From: Chrysoperla carnea
Taxonomy: Eukaryota; Arthropoda; Insecta; Neuroptera; Chrysopidae
DNA length: 64,000 nt
Reading direction: 5' to 3'
NCBI RefSeq assembly: GCF_905475395.1
Contig: NC_058337.1
Location: forward strand, 28,978,983 to 29,042,982
Shown here in pieces: positions 36,758 through 44,968 of the stretch (position 1 is the first letter of the stretch; each line of letters begins with the position of its first letter). The notes beneath the pieces were generated by a model, which was not told the origin of the DNA, did not search any database, and worked only from the letters and a program-made list of their open reading frames with translations. Both the position numbers and the translations under genes were made by a program.

Positions 36758-37212
36758 TCTCTATATATTATAAATGCGAAAGTAAGCATATTTGTTTGTT
36801 ACGCTTTCACGCTTAAACTAGCGAATGGTTTTTAATGAAACTATACAGCAATATCGCTCATACTTCAGAATAACACATGAGATATAATTTATAAAGATAT
36901 ATTAATTTAAAAAAAAAATTAATTTAATTTGACTTTGAGATTTCTGTAAAATTAGTCATTTGACATTACCATAAATTATAGATTTCTATAAAAATAGTCA
37001 ATATAAAATATTTCACGGCCATCTTTTCTGATATACTCAATGAATAATAACGACTATTATACATTTAAAAAAAATAGAAAACCATAAATATATTTTACCT
37101 GTGTAAAACAATCCTTACCATTATTTCGAGTGTTATAGAAAGGGGATAAGCAAGAGCAATCTTTATCAATCTTTACTTTTAAACCCAACAAAGCGGGTGG
37201 GTAACACTCTAG
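36758..37212 (+). mobile_element. Non-autonomous Helitron
   Basis: Begins TCTCTATATATTATAAATGC and soon has TTGTTTGTTACGCTTTCACG. The 3' end has a short hairpin (ACCC at 37183-37186 pairing with GGGT at 37195-37198), then about ten bases and a terminal CTAG at 37209-37212. The flanking host bases are A on the left and T on the right, as expected for Helitron insertion between A and T without target duplication. No Rep/helicase frame in 455 bases. Confidence 0.65.
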
Positions 37213-37578
37213 TTTGTATATAAAACAAATGGCGTGTGTATTAAATATTGTGAATTAATTCTGACAAATACACCACAAAACACAGTAGCCTTTAATGTGT
37301 TTGTGACTATTTCACGTCAAAATAACAAACCTTGTTTTTATGAGATGACTTGTATTTTGAAGAATTTTTCTTCTATTTTTGTTACGTTTTGTTACTGCTG
37401 AATTTACAATGCTTAAATTTGAAGAGAAAGTATGTACGTTGTTTTCTGCACTTCAAGGCTAGGTTGCGAAACGTATGTTGTTGAATTATTAATTTTGAAT
37501 ATTTATTTTATTTGCAAAATATTACAGTAATTATTTTAACACAATTTCAACTAACATTTAAGATTTAACGAAAGAGGA

Positions 37579-38145
37579 TCAATGTCCTCCTTTTAAATCT
37601 GCCTCACTAGGTGGACCATACTGTTTTTCCCACCAGGTTAAGTATTCCTTTTTACGTTGTTCTCGGCGAGCAAAATAATCAGGATACTGAGCCTTTTCCA
37701 TTGGATGCCAATAATCCAATACCCAATCGGGGGGAATGACTTGACGTTTGTATGCAACACCTCCTGGTGATTCAGGAACTGAAAACCCGTTACATAATTA
37801 AATAAAAAGATTAATCAAATGATATAATATTTACATACATTGTCGGGGTTGATAATGAATATATTTAAAAAGCTCAGCTTCGCCCTCTTTAAGAAGTTGT
37901 GTAGCTTTTACCAAATCCTTTTCACTTTTATTTTTATCGAATCGGTCTCGTAGAAGTACAGCTTGAAAGCGGTATCCTTCTCTGCAATAAGAAAGTATTA
38001 TTAGACATTGCTTCCAAAATATTATCCTTGGGTCAAATTATGTAATATACACAAACCTGCGATCATACCAGCATTCTAAATTACGTAAAGCTCGTTTGTA
38101 CAAAGTACAAACTTGACGTGCATGACTTGGTGTTGAAACAGCCAT
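37579..38145 (-). CDS. NDUFB9: NADH dehydrogenase [ubiquinone] 1 beta subcomplex subunit 9
   Basis: Three exons on the minus strand: 38057-38145, 37839-37981 and 37579-37778 (TGA at 37579-37581). They give 143 residues. This is shorter than the human 179 because the vertebrate C-terminal extension is absent. The N-terminal block (CTLYKRALRNLECW) is the LYR-type motif as it appears in this family. Conserved blocks follow: EKDLVKATQLLKEGEAEL, FPESPGG and WHPMEKAQYPDYFARREQ. It is an accessory subunit of the membrane arm of mitochondrial complex I and binds acyl carrier protein through the LYR fold; this is family knowledge. Divergent from Derlin-1. Confidence 0.95.
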
Positions 38146-38666
38146 TCTTCTATATTTTAAAAGAAAATAGACTTATTTTTCATTCAGTTTTTGATTTCTC
38201 CTCATCAATCTGAAATATTCGACTAACTTATCAGCTGTTTTCTTTAGAAATAAAATCCCCTAGACAAATTCGAAAATTCATTTTGTAGCCAAAAACTTTG
38301 AATTTAATTAGTTTTAATAAATGTAAATACTTAAAATTAAATTACTTTAATATTTTAAAACCAAGTTTAAATTTGTTACGATTTTATTTCCATCAATTAG
38401 CATATTTTTAGGGACATATATCGTAAATTATATTTTAAGTTTTTGAAATGATGATACAAAATTTTGACATTTAATACTTATCCAAACATTGAATTCCACG
38501 TATGCCCTCAATTTAAAAGGATTTATCCCATCTAAATGTATTTAAGGTATCGAAAAAGTACTAATTATATTCGTAATATTGCGAAACAACTTGTTTGCTA
38601 TTATTTTAATTTATAAAAATATTGTTTTCCCATTTAAGGTAAAGCATAATTTAAGTTTTTACAACA
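38146..38666. promoter_or_regulatory. Divergent promoter region of NDUFB9 and Derlin-1
   Basis: 521 bases separate the start codons. ATCAGCTGTT at 38230-38239 is a perfect fit to the Drosophila core-promoter E-box consensus AWCAGCTGWT and lies 85 bases upstream of the NDUFB9 ATG. No TATA box was seen. The side nearest Derlin-1 is plain AT-rich sequence. Confidence 0.55.
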
Positions 38667-40958
38667 ATGGCAGATTTAACCGATTGGTTTAAATCGTTAC
38701 CCTTTTTTACGAAATGGTGGTTAACGTTAACGCTTGGATTTTCTTTATTGGGACGTTTTCATATTTTACATCCATATTATCTAGTCTTATTATATGAACC
38801 AATAAAAAAATTTCAAGTAAGTACATTTTCATTCAATAAAGAATAACGAAGAGGAACTCCAAAAATATGAATAAATACGCTAAGTTTTTTTACCTCGTTG
38901 TAGATATGGCGTTTAGCAACAGGATTATTTTATTATCCCATCACACCACAAACTGGATTTCATTTTTTGATAAACTGCTATTTCCTATATCAATATTCAC
39001 TGAGATTAGAAACAGGAGTTTATGCAGGAAAACCAGCTGACTATTTCTTCATGCTTTTATTTAATTGGGCATGTTGTGTGGTTTTGGGACTTCTTGGAGA
39101 ATTTATTGTAAGTATATAAAAAAGTAGATCAAATAGTTGAGAAAGTTCTTAAGTGAGCTTTAAATTTTGGAACAATTCCATTAAATAGTTTCTCGGAAAA
39201 TAGTTATAGTATAATGAATGTGTTGGGATGATTTCTTCATTGTGCCAAATCTAAGAATCAATCATCCGAAGTTATCACTTCAAAAATTGCTAATTTTTTC
39301 TAAAATTGGAATGTAGGTGTATAAAAAGAGGACAATTTTTGATTTGCAAAAATCTCAAAAGAGTTCTGCTATTGCAAACTGCCACGGAAATCCATTCCTT
39401 TAAGGATTATGCGGACCGGTGCTAATTCGATTTCATTAAAGGCATTACCAACCCGCGGATCACAGGGTGAAACCACGCGAGAAAAAATTCTCAATCCGTG
39501 ACTCAAACTATATATCCACAGATATCCGTGTCTGAAATGATTGATAACTGGGAGTTTCAACCTCGCCAACTGGCGATAATAATTTGCACTAATAACAAAA
39601 GGAGTGGACCCGTTTTCAATTTTTCCAATTTAGACTACCAGATACCATTTTTAAAGGCCAATAAAAATATTCAAATCAGATAAATTCCGATAACTGGCGA
39701 TAATAATTCGTACTAACTAAAACAGGAAGTGAACCCGTTTTCAGTAGTTCCAATTTAGACTTAACAATTGTTACTTATCATTTATCGATAGGCACGGATA
39801 TTTTATAAATTCCGGTATCAAAAACGGAAAATATATCGTTAACATAATCATCGCTTTCTTTTTGATCCAGCGCCTCGTGGAATTAACCCTTTCAAAAATT
39901 GGTTTCTGACGATCAATATTTCTTAGCCTTACAAACTTTATACTAAACTTAACGTATGCTTGCGTTCAATAAAAACGCAACACTATATATATCAGATATA
40001 TTTTCTAATTGAAAAATATACATTTTTTAATGTGTGTAGTGTCACCATATTTGATATATAGATAGTTATATTCAAAGTAAAAACTGGCTTCCGAGATAAA
40101 AACAAATTGAAATAGACTAATATGTATCATTTACAAATAATATTTTCAGTATATAATGGACCCAATGGTTTTATCGGTATTGTATGTTTGGTGCCAACTC
40201 AATAAAGAAGTACTCGTGAATTTCTGGTTTGGAACACGATTCAAAGCAATGTATTTACCATGGATCTTATTCTTGTTCAACTTAATTGTCTCTGGAGGGT
40301 AAGTTAGCGATTGAAAATATTATTTTCAATAAACTTTATAAGATAATTTATTTCAGAGGTGTTATGGAATTGATGGGAATTATAATTGGACACTTATACT
40401 TCTTCTTAATGTTCCAATATCCACAAGAGTTAGGCGGTCCAAGTTTGCTATCAACTCCAAATATTTTGTAAGTAATATGATTTAGCAGCACCCATAATGA
40501 AAAAATTACGAAGAAGTTAATTTAAAGTATCTTTGACGACCCTATATGATCTGCGGTGAGGCAACTACCTCAGAAATGAGGTAGCGCCATGGGTATCCAA
40601 TCTACCAACTTCTCACTATAAAAAATAGTTAATTTAAATTTATTAAAAAATATAGGCAAAATTATTATATAAATGAGAACTTTTAAGTAACTCATATTGT
40701 TCAGAATATTTTATTAAAAAAATTAACTCTTTTGTAATTTTTTGGTTACCGATTCCGGTGCAGCTATTTGTTTTCTCTAAATTATAATATTAATAGATAA
40801 TTTTTTGTTATAGAAAACGCTATTTCCCAGAAACAAGAGGTGTTCACGGTTTTGGATTACCACCACAAAGTAGGGCACAGCCAACTAGAGAACCAGCCGC
40901 TGGAGGAATATTTAGAGGGCACAACTGGGGTAGAGGGAACGTGTTAGGAGGAAATTAA
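38667..40958 (+). CDS. DERL1: Derlin-1, ER-associated degradation factor
   Basis: Five exons: 38667-38816, 38904-39107, 40150-40298, 40357-40467 and 40814-40958. The product is 252 residues against 251 in human. Conserved features are the N-terminal MADLTDWFKSLPFFTKWW, the WR of IWRLATGLFYYP (residues 52-53) and the GxxxG of MELMGIIIGHLYFF. The C-terminus (NWGRGNVLGG) is a SHP box, which binds the p97/VCP ATPase. Derlins are rhomboid pseudoproteases of the ER membrane that help pull misfolded proteins out for degradation. Introns 1, 3 and 4 are short. Intron 2, about 1 kb, holds repeat family B and a fragment of family C. Confidence 0.96.
39530..39765 (+). repeat. Dispersed repeat, family B copy 2
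   Basis: Opposite-orientation partner of 19495-19730. It reads TGATAACTGGGAGTTTCAAC, CAACTGGCGATAATAATT, AAAGGAGTGGACCCG, CAATTTAGACTACCAGATAC and AATCAGATAAATTCC, then repeats CTGGCGATAATAATTCGTAC and AACAGGAAGTGAACCCG. It lies in Derlin-1 intron 2. Confidence 0.7.
39890..39970 (-). repeat. Fragment of dispersed repeat family C
   Basis: Contains ATCAATATTTCTTAGCCTTACAAACTTTA-like sequence (in the family ATCAATATTTCTAAGCGTTA then CAAACTTG). Only the outer end of the family is present. In Derlin-1 intron 2. Confidence 0.5.
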
Positions 40959-42148
40959 TAAGGTGTTTTTATTATTAAGTTTTTCTATGTACATTATAGA
41001 TATTTAATTTAATTATTCTTTTTTGTTTATGAAAGAATAAAATAATGTTCTGACCAAAATAATATAAATTGTAATTATAAATTTTTAAGACAGCGAAATA
41101 AATGTGAAATAAACAAAAATTAATTTGTTCTTTTAATCCAAGCATTATTTCAACAGGGTGAGTTAATGAAACACAGTTTTTAGGTTTCTAATTAATTCGT
41201 TTTCCACTATGTTTTTAAATCTTTTGCTACGTTTTAATGAAAAGTATAATGCTACGAGGATAAAGAAAAATTTTAAAAAAGAATAAATCAAACAATTTCT
41301 GTTGGAAACATTTTTTCGAAATCATCAGATTTCACAGTAATATATAAAAATTGGTCGTCCCTCACTTGTCAGTTAGGATTCACCCACCCAAGAGTCCCAA
41401 GACAAATTCACAACAAGCTGCCTCACTTTGAAATTAAGAACTGTTAAGTAAGGAAAGTTGTTCTGGCACAAAAACTGGAATAACAAAATTGTATGAAAAT
41501 GTGTATATGAATTCTCAAAGAGACGTTTGCCCACCGTATGAATAATGATCCGTAAAAATAATCCTCTAATGGTTTTTTTTAAATTTAATAATCAAAACAA
41601 TTTAGCTTTGTAGATGAAGTCTTAAATAAAAATATAAAATGAAGTAACTAAGCCGATATAAACAGATCAAAATAATCACGGTAAAACGAGAGATTTGTCA
41701 AAAATTGTGGCCGTCCGCCGTAGTGAGTTGATATAAAAAACGTGGTAAAATCGGTGTAACGGGCTACCACGATAATAATACACAATGTTAAAGGTGTCAC
41801 AATCGTGAACTCAGTATCTAAGTGCCCTGTACCTTAAATTTATTTTTAAATAGTGATCTATTTGTGTGTCTAGTTCGTTTTGTTACACCCAGTATATTAC
41901 TAAGAAAATTTTATATTAAGGACAAATTTGATTACGATTTTAGAATTTAAAAATTAATTTAAGTTAAATTATTTAATTAATTTAATAATTTAAAAATAAT
42001 TTAAAGTGTTGGTTAAAAGTAAATAAACAAATAAAATCGATTAATTTTTAATTGTGTTAGTTAAATTTTAAAATGACCGCGTAGTGATTATTCTTAAACG
42101 GAATAAGTATCGTAGAATAATTTACTTGTAGTGTTTACTGTTTTTAAT
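40959..42148. other. Spacer between Derlin-1 and RpS12
   Basis: Derlin-1 and RpS12 are in tandem on the plus strand. An AATAAA near 41035 probably serves Derlin-1. The rest is AT-rich upstream sequence of RpS12 with no repeat or other gene that I can support. Confidence 0.5.
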
Positions 42149-42176
42149 CTTCCTTTTTCATTCACCATTTACGAAG
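42149..42176 (+). promoter_or_regulatory. RpS12: Probable 5' TOP exon of RpS12
   Basis: A pyrimidine run CTTCCTTTTTC at about 42149-42159 is followed by a short segment ending ACGAAG and a donor GTAATG at 42177. A 5' UTR exon from 42314 (after TTTTAG) then leads to the ATG. Ribosomal protein mRNAs start in such terminal oligopyrimidine tracts, which place their translation under nutrient (TOR) control. The exact start base is inferred. Confidence 0.5.
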
Positions 42177-42337
42177 GTAATGTTTCATTCCTCTTTGAAA
42201 ATTTATTTCATTTTATCCATATATTTCTAAACAATCTGTTATCATTTTGTTTAGAATATTTGTTAATAATTACATATTTTGTTATGTAGTAATTAGTTTT
42301 ATTTATATTTTAGGTGTAATATAAATATTTATTCACA

Positions 42338-44879
42338 ATGTCGGATGTTGAGGTGTAAGTAACCTTATTTTGTATTTATTTTAAAACGTGTTTATCATGA
42401 TGATTTTTAAGGCAGGCTCCCTCTTCTGAGAGAACCCAAATTTTTAAAAAAATTTGCTGAGAAATTGCCTTCTGATTAAATTTTTATAATGTCGAATATT
42501 GTAATTTGATTTTGTAAGATCATAGTTTTTAAATACAAGGTACTTATTTTAGCGATGATGTTCCTTCCGCAGTTACTGCTGGAGGTTCCATGGATGTGAA
42601 CCAAGCTTTACAAGAAGTTTTAAAGACATCTTTGATCCACGATGGAGTTGTTCATGGATTACATGAAGCTGCTAAAGCCCTTGACAAGTAAGTTAATATT
42701 ATATATGAAATTATACGTTAGGTAGAGAAATGGTCTCCATCAATCCAACACTTAATTACTAATTTCGTGTTTTATAATAAATACACTCAAAAGTCGGGAT
42801 TTGAACTCCAGATCTCTTTTAATTGTGATAGTTAAATATAATGAAGGCCATTACTCTATCAAACGTTCTATTAAAAAATTGGCTACGATTTGCTTGCGGT
42901 CATTAATGTTTTCAATATTATTGAACTGTTTTTACTTAGCCAAGATTATAATATGACATGCTCATAGTACCGGTAGTTGTCTTTATATGCAATTACTAGT
43001 TTCCCTGCTATGTCACAATAAAAATATATTTAAAATAAGTATTTTTTTGTCTTCTAACATTAAAATTTTATATTTCATTAATTTCTATTTTCGTATCAAA
43101 ACTAACAAATCGTTTCTTTAAACAGATTGTGCATTGGGACAAAATCCCATATTTAAAATCGAAATCGTTCTTTAATTCGAATATTTCTTATCACTTAAAT
43201 AGAAAGTAAATAAATTCACGACAATCAAGTTAATTTTTGAGCCTTTGATATGGAAAAATACAAACTCACTTTTTAGAGCGATTACGGTTCATAGAAAACG
43301 AATTTTCATTTGTATAGTTCAAAAACAACTCGTCTAGCTAAGGTGAAAAAATTTATTTCACAGGAATCCATCGGTAAAAGTTTTTGTTAGTTTTGTTGCT
43401 CAGGTAAACAGTGATGTTTAGGAAAAAATGTTTCCAACAAAACTTTTTAAGGTATTTCTATTAACATGAAAGAACGCGATGCGATGTCTTTCAGACAAAA
43501 AATTATAGTTCTTTAACTAGTAGTGTATTATTTAAATAAATCTGTTAATACTGTACGAATACTATCATATATTGTCCATCTGTCTATTGTCCATTATTGT
43601 CCATTGCGTATCATCATATTTCATAGTCACAGCACATAGTAAATTCAACAACGTTGTCGCTTATACAGCTTAACTTTTGATTAGACTAAATATTCGTAAA
43701 AAAATAAACTTCGTTTATTGTTTTTTCGTAAACTTAAACGGCAAAGTACAAAATTTCGAATTTTTTCAAAATAAAAAAGTATTTTCGTGTTTTTTGATCA
43801 ATTTTAAACAAGAAAGTGCACTTGTGATTTTCTTTTAGGCGTTTAGGTCAGGTTAGAGTGGCTATCCTAGGGTGGAACACACTTAGACCATGGGGCCCGC
43901 CTCTAGGCGTTTAGTTTTCCAAATAAAAATTCTTGAAAAATTAATATTCGATTTTAAGAAAAATGCGTTATTTTATTAGAATCTGAGGGAATTCGTCTAG
44001 CTAACGTAGCTTTCGCGCTATTCATTTTATTACACATTAAATATTGACAACTGAAAATTTATAGCAGCTAACAGAGACGGACAATAGCCCTAAAAATTGT
44101 TGGTAATTAATAAATCTTTGGTAATTTTTCGTGCACATGTCGTTAGAAATACTTTAATTAAACTCACTTTATAAAAAATTCAGTCTGATATCTCTTCGTT
44201 TTTGAGTTATCGTTTTCACGGACAGGCACGCATCCGAAAATGAACTAATTAGGTGGTTTTATGAACATCCATATCTAAATTTGTTCGAAGCATCAATATT
44301 TCCTTCAACCCTGAAAATCAACCCTTGATTTTCATTAGTTATATCTTGTAGGAAGTGATTTCATATAATTTTTTCTAATATCATAATTACATTGTTTTAG
44401 GAGACAAGCTATGTTATGTGTTCTTGCTGAAAATTGCGATGAGCCAATGTACAAAAAATTAGTTTGTGGTTTATGTAACGAACATCAAATTCCATTAATT
44501 AAGGTTGATAATAACAAAAAATTAGGAGAATGGGCCGGACTATGTAAAATTGACAGCACGGGCAAAGCACGTAAAGTTGTAGGATGTTCATGTGTTGTCA
44601 TTAAGGTTTGTTCATTTTTTGTTTACTATTGAAATTTTTGGTAATTTTTTTTTGTGATGATTTAAAGGCAGGCTCCCTCTTCTGAGAGAACCCAAATTTA
44701 AAAATCATGCTGATAAAATCTGCCTACTGAAAAAAATCTCAAAAATATAGTTTGTGAATTTAGAAAAAAAAAAAGAATTTAACGATTATCTTTCTTTTTG
44801 TTCATAGGATTATGGAGATGAATCACAAGCTCTTGATGTCCTTAAAGATTACCTTAAGTCTGGTAAATCATCCAAGTAA
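42338..44879 (+). CDS. RpS12: 40S ribosomal protein S12 (eS12)
   Basis: Four coding exons: 42338-42354, 42553-42687, 44401-44605 and 44808-44879. The product is 142 residues, close to the 139 of Drosophila. It begins [17 protein letters not shown] and continues [60 protein letters not shown] and [20 protein letters not shown], matching the L7Ae-like fold of eS12. The protein sits on the beak of the small subunit; in Drosophila it also reports ribosomal-protein dosage in cell competition. The introns after exons 1 and 3 each host a C/D snoRNA, as ribosomal protein introns often do. The 1.7 kb second intron holds a SINE and other repeats. Confidence 0.97.
42392..42480 (+). ncRNA. C/D box snoRNA, SNORD100-like, copy 1 (RpS12 intron 1)
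   Basis: C box ATGATGA at 42397-42403, D' box CTGA at 42426-42429 and D box CTGA at 42472-42475. The 13 bases before D' (CAGGCTCCCTCTT) pair with 18S rRNA GAGAGGGAGCCUG, the first as a U-G wobble. The fifth base from D' opposes the G that is Gm436 in human 18S, the site guided by vertebrate SNORD100, which also lives in an RPS12 intron. The end points are approximate. Confidence 0.85.
42779..42885 (-). mobile_element. tRNA-like SINE in RpS12 intron 2
   Basis: On the minus strand it has GATAGAGTAATGGCCTTCAT and a B-box-like GGAGTTCAAATCCC, followed by GACTTTTGAGTGTATTTATT. The 3' end GAGTGTATTT is shared with the SINE at 13651-13755. No complete tRNA fold. Confidence 0.5.
43848..43918 (+). 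repeat. Dispersed repeat fragment in RpS12 intron 2
   Basis: A GC-richer island, AGGTCAGGTTAGAGTGGCTA through CTAGGGTGGAACACACTTAG and ACCATGGGGCCCGCC, stands out in AT-rich intron. GGCGTTTAG flanks it on both sides (TTTTAGGCGTTTAGG and CTAGGCGTTTAG), which may be a target duplication. I recall similar words in insect interspersed repeats but cannot name the family. Confidence 0.45.
44155..44310 (-). repeat. Fragment of dispersed repeat family C
   Basis: Contains TCTCTTCGTTTTTGAGTTAT, ATGAACTAATTAGGTGGTTT and GAAGCATCAATATTTC, the minus orientation of the words in 56388-56960. In RpS12 intron 2, close to the acceptor of exon 3. Confidence 0.6.
44650..44736 (+). ncRNA. C/D box snoRNA, SNORD100-like, copy 2 (RpS12 intron 3)
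   Basis: C box GTGATGA at 44654-44660, D' CTGA at 44682-44685 and D CTGA at 44727-44730. The guide CAGGCTCCCTCTT at 44669-44681 is identical to copy 1, as is the flanking GAGAGAACCCAAATTT. A terminal stem of Ts (before C) with As (after D) is visible. The segment between D' and D differs from copy 1, so any D-box guide is not conserved. It should direct the same 18S methylation as copy 1. Confidence 0.85.
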
Positions 44880-44896
44880 ATTTTGTATTATTAAAT

Positions 44897-44933
44897 AATA
44901 AAAAAATTATAAAATTTAAATTAGACTTTTATT
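44897..44933. terminator. Facing polyadenylation signals of RpS12 and ZMYND10
   Basis: AATAAA on the plus strand at 44897-44902 (18 bases after the RpS12 stop) and AATAAA on the minus strand at 44928-44933 (36 bases after the ZMYND10 stop). Cleavage 10-30 bases beyond each makes the two 3' UTRs meet or overlap. Confidence 0.6.
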
Positions 44934-44968
44934 TTCAATTCATTAAATTATTAACAATTTTCAGAAAT

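Larger units (their letters stand above)
32308..37578. other. Convergent intergenic region, CASC3 to NDUFB9
   Basis: More than 5 kb between stop codons. The first part must be CASC3 3' UTR. It then holds a pogo-type MITE (33002-33323), a dispersed repeat (35863-36545) and a Helitron (36758-37212). The block at 35045-35090 shares TTTCAGAACGATTGGAAATTTG with sequence near 2905, so a further dispersed repeat is likely. The open frames at 35036-35242 and 33547-33753 have no recognisable domain. AATAAA for NDUFB9 lies on the minus strand at 37502-37507. Confidence 0.55.
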
